A stretch of 64,000 bases of DNA from Paraglaciecola sp. L3A3 (lineage in GTDB: Bacteria > Pseudomonadota > Gammaproteobacteria > Enterobacterales > Alteromonadaceae): NCBI RefSeq assembly GCF_009796765.1, contig NZ_CP047023.1:913501-977500 (forward strand), read 5' to 3'. Positions within the stretch are counted from its first letter, which is position 1. Every line of letters starts with the position of its first letter. The notes under the pieces are model-generated. The model saw only the letters and a list, made by a program, of their open reading frames with translations, did not search any database and was not told the DNA's origin. Below, piece by piece: positions 52,620-61,677 of the stretch. The position numbers and the translations under genes were made by a program.

Positions 52620-54185
52620 ATGAAAAATGTAATATTATTTGCCGTATTGGCTGCTATTAGTAATGATGTACTGGCAGCTAATCAATCTACTCCTGCTGAC
52701 AGGAATCTAAGTCTGGAAATTCCTTCACCAAAAATAAAATCACCAGAAATAGTTGTTAATCCCAATCGGTTTAATAGGGATAATAGTTTTTCAGGTGTTT
52801 ATAAAGGCAAAAAATACACGGTCATTTTTGATACAACGAATTGGCATGATGCTGATGCCGAAGCTAAATATCTCGGGGGAAAATTAGCTTGTTTTGATAC
52901 AGAAGATAAACTTACCTACATACATTTGCTTAGAGCGATTAACGGCAACACTAAGCCTGTTTGGGTCGGATTATCAGATCAAGACATTGAAGGTAAGTGG
53001 CAATGGTCATGTGGTCAAACTCTGCATCCTAAAATGAGATATTGGTTAGAGCGAGGCTCTGACTTAGAAAGTCGAGATTATGCTCATTTAACTGTAAGTA
53101 AGGGACTATTATCAAGAGTTAATAGTGGTCGAGCTCCAGATATTTCTGATGACTATTCTACCATCGATAAGGTGAAGGGGTATGTTGTTGAATTTGATGA
53201 CACTTTTAGTAATTTAGCAATAAACCCTGTTGAAAATGCCTATAAATTAGCTCAGCCTTTGATATACGCAGAGTTAATGCAAATACGAAAACAAGTCAAT
53301 GCTTGGCGGGGCGAAAAGGACACGTTACAACAGGCAGCAATACAGCTAGAAGCAATAGTAGCTAAAGATAATTCATTTTCTCCGGCTTATAGAGAGCTTG
53401 CAAAAGTCGCGATTAGTAAAGCTATGATTAATAGTAACTATTACATTCCTAGTGAATTGGCAGTGGCAGAAAAACACCTACATACAGCGATACAGTTATC
53501 GCCTAAATATGCGCAAGCTTATATTACCTTGGCCGATATGTTGATCAAAAGTCGACGATATGGCGAAGCTCATGTGGCCTTATTTAATGCAGCAAAAATG
53601 CATGCCGATGAAGTTTCTTTGCATTTAAGTTGGGGATTACTTCAAAACAAAAAGCGCAAACGTGGTGTCGCCCTTGAACATTACAAAATGGTAATGGAGT
53701 TAGTTGAGTCTGACAGTAGAGAATACAGAAACGCTCTGGGGGCCACAGCCTCTTTGTATGCAGGCAAGAATGATTACACTAAAGCAAATGCAGCATATTT
53801 AGAACTGATAGAGCTTAACCCTGATGATGCATGGATAAGGGGGAATTACGGGGCTTTTTTGTTTTATAAAGTGCAAGACATTGATGGTTCAATTAAAGCA
53901 AGCCGCAAAGCACTTTCCCTCAAAATATACGGTATGGCTAAAAGTAATCTGGCATATGGGTTATATACAAAATGGGCAATGTTAAAAGATGAGCAAGATA
54001 CCGTTGAACAGGCTCAAATGTATTTTGATGAAGCTTATGAATTATACCCGAATATTAAGTATGTCATTTCAAAACTGATCAACTATGACCACACAAGAAT
54101 GACTGCCACATCCTTACAGAACTGGCAAATTCAAAACTTATCAGAAAAATCAAATGGCAGTCATGTGGAACCCGACAAAATATAA
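52620..54185 (+). CDS. Secreted C-type-lectin-like / TPR-repeat protein
   Basis: 521 residues. Signal peptide 1-19 (ends DVLAAN). Residues ~65-200 follow the C-type lectin pattern: TNWHDADAEAKYLGGKLACFDTE, then PVWVGLSDQDIEGKWQWSCG, and a YW near 140 (compare W-x-D-A/x-G-G-H-L-A-S, W-I-G-L, W-x-W-x-x-G). Residues ~225-480 form a helical tetratricopeptide region (AIQLSPKYAQAYITLADMLIK, GLLQNKKRKRGVALEHYKMV, LELNPDDAWIRGNYGAFLFYK and later units). An extracytoplasmic lectin-like/TPR scaffold is unusual. It stands alone, behind a repeat region and before a broken gene. Possible role: carbohydrate binding and protein assembly. Confidence 0.75.
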   Translation: MKNVILFAVLAAISNDVLAANQSTPADRNLSLEIPSPKIKSPEIVVNPNRFNRDNSFSGVYKGKKYTVIFDTTNWHDADAEAKYLGGKLACFDTEDKLTYIHLLRAINGNTKPVWVGLSDQDIEGKWQWSCGQTLHPKMRYWLERGSDLESRDYAHLTVSKGLLSRVNSGRAPDISDDYSTIDKVKGYVVEFDDTFSNLAINPVENAYKLAQPLIYAELMQIRKQVNAWRGEKDTLQQAAIQLEAIVAKDNSFSPAYRELAKVAISKAMINSNYYIPSELAVAEKHLHTAIQLSPKYAQAYITLADMLIKSRRYGEAHVALFNAAKMHADEVSLHLSWGLLQNKKRKRGVALEHYKMVMELVESDSREYRNALGATASLYAGKNDYTKANAAYLELIELNPDDAWIRGNYGAFLFYKVQDIDGSIKASRKALSLKIYGMAKSNLAYGLYTKWAMLKDEQDTVEQAQMYFDEAYELYPNIKYVISKLINYDHTRMTATSLQNWQIQNLSEKSNGSHVEPDKI

Positions 54186-54647
54186 ATGACAAATAACTGT
54201 AAAGCACTGTGCTACTTTAAAAAAGTAGCTAACGGCTTTTTTGAACAGCTATTTACTGCCTCATGCTGCTAAGTCTTTTAACTCTGCATCATCACGTTCT
54301 TCCATTACATTTTATTGTATTTTATTTTATCTGACGATTTATTGACTGAAAATTGGTGAGTATAGAAATCTTACTGATTTCAAGGAAAGCAGCAGTCCCT
54401 GTTCTTTACTAAATTAAAACAACAACCTATTTGGATGGCGCTGATTATTCTTGTCGCATTATGTTTATAACTACTGCAATAAACATGATCTCTGTTAACT
54501 AGATACTGGAATACAGAGACCCAATATTTTTTTGATTGTTTAAATATAATGTTTTTTGATCGCTGCTGGGTTAATTTCTAAGTGGTTCAATATTAGAACA
54601 ACTTCTGTTGTATAGTTTCATATTGTTTTCGTTTTGAGAGAGTCTAA
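54186..54647. other. Intergenic region with possible vestigial coding sequence
   Basis: 462 bases. AGCTACTTTAAAAAAGTAGCT near 54210 is a weak terminator hairpin. 54396-54470 reads in one frame as FFTKLKQQPIWMALIILVALC before a stop, like the N-terminus of an RND-efflux adaptor, but has no start codon and is only 25 codons, so it is at most a relic. On the minus strand, GCAGTAAATAGC near 54246-54261 recalls the dispersed repeats. No intact gene is seen. Confidence 0.4.
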
Positions 54648-55577
54648 ATGGGGATTGCTAAGATGTTTTTATCTCTGCGCGTACCGTTTCTTTTGGCCAT
54701 GGCTTTTCTGTTCTTTTCTTCGGCTTGTATTGCAAATGTTGCTACGACCTTGATAAATGAACATGTCAATACCAGCCCTACTCACATTCGTTACACAGTT
54801 GTTGGCAAAGATGAGTTACGTTTTGCTAAACAGTCACAATATTTAAGTGAACTGCTGCACTTAGCTTTAAGCAAGTCTGGTGTAAGCATACAACTGAAGC
54901 TGTGATTATTCCTACAGTTGTTACCAGTCGCAGGGCTAAATTATTAAAAGATAAACTTTTTGATGTGACTTGGATGCATACCAATAAAGAATTGGAATTA
55001 ACATCTTCCCCAATTCGTATTCCTTTATTCAAGGGCTTGTTAGGTCTAAGACTGTTTTTTGTTAGACAAGCTGAATTAAGTTTATTTTCAAATATAGAAT
55101 CAGTAGAGCAACTTAAAGTACCTATGGTCGGGCAGGGGGATAATTGGACAGATACACGTATTCTACAGCTCAACAATTTCAATTTAGTTACTGCAATGAA
55201 TACAGATAGTTTAATGCAGATGTTATTACACTCTCGTTTTGATTATTTCCCTCGTTCGGTTCTAGAGATATGGTCTGAAAAAGCTCTACAACTTAGATGC
55301 AGTTGCTGTAGAGCAAACTCTTGCGCTTTATTATCCTACTGCCTTGTATTTTTTTGTGGCTAACGAGAATAAAAACTTAGCTAAAATTATTGAATTGGGG
55401 CTGAATGAAACTATTAAAGATGGCTCATTTGATAAGCTGTTTAATCAATATTTTGCAGAAGATGTTGCTCGAGCTAATTTGACTAAGCGGCGAATATTTA
55501 AAATTGAAGCTTTTGATGAGTCTGCAAATTTACCCTTGAACCGAAAAGAACTTTGGTTTACTCATACCGCTTTATGA
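54648..55577 (+). pseudogene. Frameshifted solute-binding-protein-like gene (relic)
   Basis: Three successive frames carry pieces of one protein. Piece A (54648-54905) has a signal peptide (LAMAFLFFSSACIANV) and continues to GVSIQLKL before a stop. Piece B (54902-55363) continues the sense as VIIPTVVTSRRAKLLKDKLFDVTWMHT, with an RIPLFKGLLGLRLFFV segment. Piece C (55344-55577) continues as LYFFVANENKNLAKIIELGLN, then WFTHTAL and a stop. The junctions near 54900 and 55300-55345 are simple frame changes, so at least two indels break it. The layout resembles the periplasmic solute-binding (SBP_bac_3-like) domain. Not expected to make a full protein. Confidence 0.75.
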
Positions 55578-55658
55578 AGCCACCCTATTAAATCCATGAG
55601 TATGACTGATTAGTTTCTGCCCAGTAGCATACAAAAAAACAACCCATAGTAAATAGTT

Positions 55659-55696
55659 AACAATATTCAATCCTTGTGCTAGGATTGAACATTGTT
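55659..55696. promoter_or_regulatory. Long inverted repeat in GH50 leader
   Basis: AACAATATTCAATCCT (55659-55674) and AGGATTGAACATTGTT (55681-55696) pair over 15 of 16 bases around a 6-base loop. It ends 35 bp before the agarase ATG. It could be an operator or an mRNA leader hairpin; no T-tract follows. Confidence 0.6.
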
Positions 55697-55731
55697 ACTA
55701 TAATAGAACCATTTTCTTGAGGTTGTTACAA

Positions 55732-58107
55732 ATGAAAAAGTGTAGGTATATTTTTGCGGGAGCAGTGAGCGCTTTACTCCTGACTTCTCACGTGCATTCC
55801 CTGACTAACCCTTTACTACAAAGTAAAGAGGCGATTGTGTTGGCTGACTTTGAAGGAGGTAAGATCCCAAGCCAGTTTTCTACAGACAATGCCGGGATGT
55901 CTCTAGTGACAAGTAAAAAATCATCCGCTTTAGAAATTAGTTTTTCCAATCAGCACGCTTCATCTGGTGTGTTATTCAAACCTCAGTCGCCATGGACTAT
56001 CGATAAGTTTGATGAATTTGTATTGGGGTTTGAAGCGTATAATCCTTCAGATACAACAGTGAATTTAATTGTAAATGTCACAGGTCGAAATGGTGCTACT
56101 CAGCGTCGTTCGGTAGGTATTGGGGCTGGTAAGACTGGTACCTATTATTTTGAGTTGGCCGGTAAAGATTTATATACAGATACTGGCTTACGAGATGTAC
56201 CTCCGTCGTTTAAATCTGCTGCACATAAGATGATTTTACGTGGTGGGTTGGCAAAAGAAGATTACACAAAGGTACAAGCATTAAAATTTTATGTGGACTC
56301 AGCTATTCATAGCACCAAGATAGTTATCGATAACGTTAGGTTTGTGCAATCTCCAGAAACTGACGTGAATAGTTTGGTTAATATTGTAGATAAGTTTGGT
56401 CAAAGAGCGGATAGAGAATATTCACTTAAAGTGCATTCTGAAGAAGAGTTACGGGCTGTTGCCAATGCTGAATTAGCGCAACTTTCTGTTTCAACAGTAC
56501 CAGCAGAAAGAAGCAAGTTTGGTGGTTGGAAAGACGGTCCTAAGTTAGAAGCAACAGGTTATTTTCGCACTGCAAAAGTAGATGGAAAATGGTCACTGGT
56601 TGACCCCGAAGGCTACTTATTCTTTTCTTCTGGTATTGCCAATATTCGTATGTCGAATACCTCTACTTTTACCGGAGTTGACTTTAAAGATGACAGTGTA
56701 CGTTATGTGGATCCTAATGATGTCACCCCAGAAGACTCTCAAGGTATTAGTGGAGACTATACAGAAGTAAGAAAAACACAATATATCGCCAATAAACAGC
56801 GCCATGACATGTTTGAATGGTTGCCTGAATACGATGATCCGCTTGCTAAACATTACGGCTATCGTCGTAGTGCTCATAAAGGGCCTATGCCTCATGGTGA
56901 GGTATTTAGTTTTTATCAAGCCAATTTAGAAAGACGCTATGGTGAGAATGCTCGTGGTTCTTATTTGACTCAGTGGCGTGATACTACAGTTGACCGTATG
57001 TTGGATTGGGGATTTACCTCTACTGGAAATTGGGTTGATCCCGTTTTTTATCAAAATAAACGCCTACCTTATTTTGCCAATGGTTGGATAATCGGTGACT
57101 TTAAAAAGGTTAGTTCTGGTTTTGATTATTGGGGAGCCATGCCTGACCCATTTGATCCGGAATTTGTAAAACGCGCCAATATCACTACCCAAGTGATTGC
57201 TAAAGAAGTATTGAATAACCCTTGGTGTGTGGGTGTGTTTATTGATAATGAAATGAGTTGGGGGGGGGAGGGCGAACCTATTCGCCGTTACGGTATTGTC
57301 TTAGATGCCTTGAGCCGTGTTGCCAGCGACAGTCCGACTAAAGCTGCTTTTGTGTCCCATTTACAAAGTAAATACCAAACCGCTGCTAAGTTAAGTCAAG
57401 CTTGGCAACGTGACCTGCCGTCTTGGCAAACCCTTGAGCAAGGCGTGAACTACAAAGAAGTGACAGATTTTAATCAAGCCATGTTAAATGATATGTCTGA
57501 GTTACTGGATCTGTATGCTTCTGAGTATTTTAAAGTGGTCAGTGAAGCAATCCATACTGTAATGCCTAATCATCTATATATGGGCGCTCGTTTTACTTCT
57601 TGGGGCACTTCTCCTGAAGCGCATGTGGCCGCTAAAAAATATGCAGATGTAATTAGTTATAACTATTATCGCGAAGGGCTAGATAGCAGTGAGTGGGGAT
57701 TTTTAGCTGATTTGGATATGCCTAGTATTATTGGTGAATTTCATATGGGCTCTACTGATATAGGTGTGCCTCATCCAGGTATTGTGCATGCTGAAGATCA
57801 AAAAGATCGTGGACGTATGTGGCAAGACTATATGAAAACCGTTATCGATAATCCTTATATGGTAGGTGCTCACTGGTTTCAATATATAGATTCGCCTATT
57901 ACAGGCAGAGCCCACGATGGTGAAAACTATAATGTTGGTTTTGTCAGTACCACAGATATTCCTTATCAAGAACTAGTAGATGCTTCTAAAGAATTACATC
58001 AAACCCTTTATCAACAAAGGTTTGGTAGTGCTAAAAGTGGCATTGATACTGAGCCCAAAGCGGCTGAGAAGTCAGGTTTTTTACAGTGGTTAAGTGATTT
58101 GTTTTGA
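55732..58107 (+). CDS. Secreted GH50 beta-agarase
   Basis: 791 residues from ATG 55732, chosen because GAGG lies 9 bases upstream; the frame extends to a TTG at 55717. Signal peptide about 1-23 (ends SHVHSL). Residues ~25-200 form a CBM-like beta-sandwich (ADFEGGKIPSQFSTDNAG). The catalytic (alpha/beta)8 barrel has the family signature WSLVDPEGYLFFSSGIANIRM and DRMLDWGFTSTGNW. Catalytic Glu507 (VFIDNEMSW) and Glu669 (IIGEFHMGS) correspond to the acid/base and nucleophile expected in GH50. It releases neoagaro-oligosaccharides. A run of nine G's at 57260-57268 lies next to Glu507. It begins the second polysaccharide cluster; the GH16 gene follows after 33 bp. Confidence 0.93.
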   Translation: MKKCRYIFAGAVSALLLTSHVHSLTNPLLQSKEAIVLADFEGGKIPSQFSTDNAGMSLVTSKKSSALEISFSNQHASSGVLFKPQSPWTIDKFDEFVLGFEAYNPSDTTVNLIVNVTGRNGATQRRSVGIGAGKTGTYYFELAGKDLYTDTGLRDVPPSFKSAAHKMILRGGLAKEDYTKVQALKFYVDSAIHSTKIVIDNVRFVQSPETDVNSLVNIVDKFGQRADREYSLKVHSEEELRAVANAELAQLSVSTVPAERSKFGGWKDGPKLEATGYFRTAKVDGKWSLVDPEGYLFFSSGIANIRMSNTSTFTGVDFKDDSVRYVDPNDVTPEDSQGISGDYTEVRKTQYIANKQRHDMFEWLPEYDDPLAKHYGYRRSAHKGPMPHGEVFSFYQANLERRYGENARGSYLTQWRDTTVDRMLDWGFTSTGNWVDPVFYQNKRLPYFANGWIIGDFKKVSSGFDYWGAMPDPFDPEFVKRANITTQVIAKEVLNNPWCVGVFIDNEMSWGGEGEPIRRYGIVLDALSRVASDSPTKAAFVSHLQSKYQTAAKLSQAWQRDLPSWQTLEQGVNYKEVTDFNQAMLNDMSELLDLYASEYFKVVSEAIHTVMPNHLYMGARFTSWGTSPEAHVAAKKYADVISYNYYREGLDSSEWGFLADLDMPSIIGEFHMGSTDIGVPHPGIVHAEDQKDRGRMWQDYMKTVIDNPYMVGAHWFQYIDSPITGRAHDGENYNVGFVSTTDIPYQELVDASKELHQTLYQQRFGSAKSGIDTEPKAAEKSGFLQWLSDLF

Positions 58108-58139
58108 ATTGAATTGAGTTCGAGTTAATAGGATTAAAC

Positions 58140-59489
58140 ATGAAAATTATAAATAGTAGTATTGCAACTTGTGTTGCTGTTACAGGGGTATTGATGTCGT
58201 GTAATAGTGTTACTTTTGTGGAAGAAGCTGCCGCAAAAAGTGACATAGCTAACACCAGCATGGCTCCCGCTAGTCAAGTTGCTGGCACGCAGTTGAATTT
58301 AGACGATTGGAATTTGCTGTGGAATGATGAATTTGATTATGCCAATGAACAATTAGAAGAAAACTGGATTTCACAAAATGGCCCGACTGAACATGTTTTA
58401 GTGGCCAGTAGTCGCTGGCGTGAAAATGCGGTAGTTGAAAATGGTGAGCTAAAATTGATCACCAAAAAAGAAACCCGAGCAGGGCAAGATTGGACCTCGG
58501 GTAATGTCTGGACCAAACAAAACTTTGGTTATGGTTATTTTGAAGCACGATATAAATATGCCGCTGCACCTGCTACTAATAATTCATTTTGGTTATGGCC
58601 TAAACATGGTTCACCTGAAGGTGAAAAACAGTGTGAAGTGGATATTAATGAAGGACATTTTCCTAATGTAATCAATTCAAATGTGCACAACTGGACCGAT
58701 AAATGGACCTTAGCTAACGGTAAGCAAAAGCACTATAACAACCAAATTGCTCATACCTTAATCGGTCAACCAGAACATAACATTGTGTTAGATAAACCTA
58801 TTTCAACTAACAAAATTCGTCTTACCTCGAAAAACCCTAAAGCCGTACATTTACGTGAATTTAGAGTGTTTTCTGCTGAGCTTGAAGGGTTTCCTGATGC
58901 CTTGTCTGCACTTGACCCAAGCATTGTTAATTATGCCGCAGCTGAAGATGTGACTATCACAGATAATGGTAATAATAATGCTGAAGGATCTAAAACAGAA
59001 TTTTCTGTAGACAACAATTTAGATTCTCGCTGGATATCACGCTCCACAGGTAAAAAATGGATCCAATATGAGTGGGCTGATAAAAAAGAAATTGGTGGAA
59101 TTCAACTGGTTAATGGGCTGTTAGCACAAGATGGTATCAATAATGGCTGGTTAGAGCCTGAATTAGCATCACGTAATTTAATGACAGATTTTACGATTGA
59201 ATATTTTGATGGCCAAGAGTGGCAAATCATTCACGATTACCAATCTGCTGAAATAGCGAATTTTGGTGAGCAGTACCACACTTATGGTTTGGCATGGGAT
59301 GAAGATTATTTCCGTTTCTACTTTGACGGTGAGCTTTATTATACTGTGCGAAATGATGTGTGTTTTAGTGAAACGACCATTTTGTTTAGTCTGGCTATTT
59401 TGAAAGGAAATTATTCAGGCGAAATTACCGATGCTCTAGATGGTACAGCTATGACCATAGATTACGTAAGGTATTATCAAGCTAAATAA
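58140..59489 (+). CDS. GH16 lipoprotein with an inserted discoidin-like (F5/8C) domain
   Basis: 449 residues. Lipobox LMSC, with Cys21 as the lipidation site. GH16 part 1 is residues ~55-211: LLWNDEFDYAN, GYGYFEARYKYA, NSFWLWPKHG and the catalytic E166-V-D168-I-N-E171. GH16 part 2 is ~377-449: YHTYGLAWDEDYFRFYFDG, with a final TIDYVRYYQAK. Between them, residues ~212-376 look like a discoidin (F5/8C, CBM32-like) fold: VLDKPISTNKIRLTSKNPK, VHLREFRVFSAE, DNNLDSRWISRSTGKKWIQY and TIEYFDGQEWQII. The order of these pieces looks circularly permuted. Likely a cell-surface endo-galactanase (agarase/porphyranase type); the inserted domain would bind substrate. AGGATT gives the ribosome-binding site; 33 bp after the GH50 gene. 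Confidence 0.85.
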   Translation: MKIINSSIATCVAVTGVLMSCNSVTFVEEAAAKSDIANTSMAPASQVAGTQLNLDDWNLLWNDEFDYANEQLEENWISQNGPTEHVLVASSRWRENAVVENGELKLITKKETRAGQDWTSGNVWTKQNFGYGYFEARYKYAAAPATNNSFWLWPKHGSPEGEKQCEVDINEGHFPNVINSNVHNWTDKWTLANGKQKHYNNQIAHTLIGQPEHNIVLDKPISTNKIRLTSKNPKAVHLREFRVFSAELEGFPDALSALDPSIVNYAAAEDVTITDNGNNNAEGSKTEFSVDNNLDSRWISRSTGKKWIQYEWADKKEIGGIQLVNGLLAQDGINNGWLEPELASRNLMTDFTIEYFDGQEWQIIHDYQSAEIANFGEQYHTYGLAWDEDYFRFYFDGELYYTVRNDVCFSETTILFSLAILKGNYSGEITDALDGTAMTIDYVRYYQAK

Positions 59490-59536
59490 ACCTGAGTGAA
59501 AAGTTTAAGCTTTGTAAGTTTTATGTAAACTAAAAG

Positions 59537-59600
59537 AGCCTTTGTATAAAATGAGTTGTAAATTGAATACAATTTTCATTCAAAAATGCAAAGGCTTTTT
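59537..59600 (+). terminator. Stem-loop terminator after the GH16 lipoprotein gene
   Basis: AGCCTTTG (59537-59544) pairs with CAAAGGCT (59589-59596), followed by a T-run. The loop is long and contains a second hairpin (TTGTA ... TACAA near 59556-59572). Confidence 0.6.
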
Positions 59601-59638
59601 TGTGTGTAAATAAGCTTGGCAATCTCAGAGGAATAATA

Positions 59639-61516
59639 GTGAAAGATAATAAATGTAAAGTTTTAGCAGGTTTAGGTATGCTGCTTTTTGCCGGAGCTGC
59701 CTTGGCGAAAACACAACAGCCTAATATTCTCTGGATCATTACTGATGATCACCGTCCGGATTCTATCCAAGCTTATAATCGTGCTACTACAGGTAAAAGT
59801 GAAAGTGCATTAGGTTATGTGTCTTCACCCAATATCGACAAACTCGCCGGCGAAGGAGTATTATTTACTCGCGCTTATAATCAATCTCCCGCTTGTGGCC
59901 CATCTCGTACCTCTATGCATTTGGGCAAATACCCCTTTAGATCCGGTAAATACGCTTGGGAACAAGTACATCAAGATACAGATTTTGCTACACCAGCTGT
60001 TTCCCAAAGTTTAAGAGAAGCTGGTTATAGCACTGCTATTATTGGCAAAACTCACCATGGGGTAAGAGAAAATTTCACCGGTAAGAGTACGATTTTTGAT
60101 CTTGAAATTGAGTTCAACCGTGACCTCCTTAGAAATGGCTTTGGTGGATTTAATTCCACTGGTGCCTATGGCCTAAAAGACGGTTTGTTATTACGTAGAG
60201 ATGCAACTGAGACAGTTTATTATGCTAATGGTACTAGCAAAACCTATACTCTAACCAAAGCCGACAGGCAATTGAATGCTGAAGAACAAGCGATTAAAGA
60301 TCGGGTTGAACAAGAATTCGATATATTAAGAGCCTATACCCGAATTAATAAAGGGCTTATTTTAGGTGGGGTTAATCCACAACCAGCAGATAAAACCGTC
60401 GATGCACGTATTGTTGATGAATATCAAAACTATTTAAAAAATTCCGGCAAACCATATAAAACCTTGGCGGGTAGGAAGGTGCAAGGGACTGATAATGATA
60501 AACCTGTGTTTGTCAATTTAGGCTTCCATTTACCTCACACCCCTGTGTTGCCTCCTAAAGAATACCGTGATCTATTTGCAGGTAAAAAATACCAATTGCC
60601 TGCTTTTGATAGCGAAGAGCTGGCTACTTTCACACCACAGCAGATGCAGATTTATAATGAATCTAAAACAGATGCGATGAAGCCTGAACACAAACAACAA
60701 GCGATACGTGATTATTATGCTTTTACTGCTTTTGGTGACTCTTTAATTGGCGAAGCGGTTGAAGACTTTAAAGCTTATTCCAAGCAACAAGGTCGTGAAT
60801 ATTTGATTGTGTTTACTGTGGGGGATCACGGTTGGCATCTTGGCGAACAAGGGATAATGGCTAAGTTTGGCTCTTGGAAAGAATCTCTTAACGGTGCAGT
60901 GATAGTGGTGTCATCAGACAAGAAAAAATTTCCGGCGGGTAAAGTGGTGGATAAGCTAGTTGAGTATGTGGATTTTGCTCCGACACTTATGGCCGCTGCA
61001 AATATCGATGTTGAAGATAAACGATACGATTATTTAGATGGTGTTGATCTAGACAAGGTTGCCAGTGATAAGATGTTCCGTCGTGATTATATCTTGGGTG
61101 AAATGAACTTGGTATCAGGCCATAGGGCATATATGCGCACTAATGACTTTGCCTTTTCTATGCGCACTCGTGATAAAAGAACCGTGGCAGAAACGCCTTA
61201 TTTGAATGACAATATTACTTGGGCATTAACTACTCACCCGTTAAAAGCAGACATGGCGTTATATGATTTACGTAATGATCCTTTAGAAAGAAATAACATT
61301 GCTTATACAGTTGAATATATGCCCTTAGCTAATTGGTTTCGCCAGAAGTTAGGTAATATTACTCTGGGTGATGGGAGGATAGAAATGGACTGGTCAACAA
61401 AAAATAGTTACAACCTAAGTAATTTTGCTGCGGGCTCAGATGATAAAATAATCGATATTCCTAAAAATTTAGTGCCCTCTAAAGACATTACTGATTTACA
61501 GAGACCCAATTTATAA
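59639..61516 (+). CDS. Secreted S1-family sulfatase (iduronate-sulfatase-like)
   Basis: 625 residues from the GTG at 59639, preferred because AGAGGA lies just upstream and the protein then begins with a signal peptide (ends ALAKT). A TTG start 39 bases earlier is possible. The metal site is ILWIITDDHRPDSIQ, and the formylglycine motif is C86-G-P-S-R90 followed by TSMHLGKYPFRSGKY. Further blocks are FTVGDHGWHLGEQGIMAKFG (second metal site) and YDLRNDPLERNNIAY near the end. It has insertions relative to standard arylsulfatases and resembles iduronate-2-sulfatase/choline-sulfatase-like S1 members of algal polysaccharide loci. It ends the second cluster, closed by the terminator at 61564. Confidence 0.9.
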   Translation: MKDNKCKVLAGLGMLLFAGAALAKTQQPNILWIITDDHRPDSIQAYNRATTGKSESALGYVSSPNIDKLAGEGVLFTRAYNQSPACGPSRTSMHLGKYPFRSGKYAWEQVHQDTDFATPAVSQSLREAGYSTAIIGKTHHGVRENFTGKSTIFDLEIEFNRDLLRNGFGGFNSTGAYGLKDGLLLRRDATETVYYANGTSKTYTLTKADRQLNAEEQAIKDRVEQEFDILRAYTRINKGLILGGVNPQPADKTVDARIVDEYQNYLKNSGKPYKTLAGRKVQGTDNDKPVFVNLGFHLPHTPVLPPKEYRDLFAGKKYQLPAFDSEELATFTPQQMQIYNESKTDAMKPEHKQQAIRDYYAFTAFGDSLIGEAVEDFKAYSKQQGREYLIVFTVGDHGWHLGEQGIMAKFGSWKESLNGAVIVVSSDKKKFPAGKVVDKLVEYVDFAPTLMAAANIDVEDKRYDYLDGVDLDKVASDKMFRRDYILGEMNLVSGHRAYMRTNDFAFSMRTRDKRTVAETPYLNDNITWALTTHPLKADMALYDLRNDPLERNNIAYTVEYMPLANWFRQKLGNITLGDGRIEMDWSTKNSYNLSNFAAGSDDKIIDIPKNLVPSKDITDLQRPNL

Positions 61517-61563
61517 TCGATATTCTTAAAGCCGCAAGGCTAGTAGATGTTGCCAGATAAAAT

Positions 61564-61604
61564 AAAACCACCTTTGTGATTATTCACATTAGGTGGTTTT
61601 TTTA
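61564..61604 (+). terminator. Rho-independent terminator
   Basis: AAAACCACCT, a loop containing a small GTGA/TTCAC pair, and AGGTGGTTTT plus T-tract, 48 bp after the sulfatase. Confidence 0.85.
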
Positions 61605-61677
61605 TTTTATCAGGTTTATTTTTTAGCTTGAATTGGTATGCTTTGGCTTTCGATACTCATTATAAGTTTTATAACCC

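Noticed and set aside
54396..54470. In-frame KLKQQPIWMALIILVALC peptide resembling the start of an efflux adaptor
   Set aside because: No start codon, 25 codons then a stop, and no continuation downstream. Reported only inside the intergenic note.
57703..57969. Long open frame antisense to the agarase gene
   Set aside because: It lies wholly inside the GH50 gene in the opposite direction and has no family match or ribosome-binding site; a shadow of the real gene.
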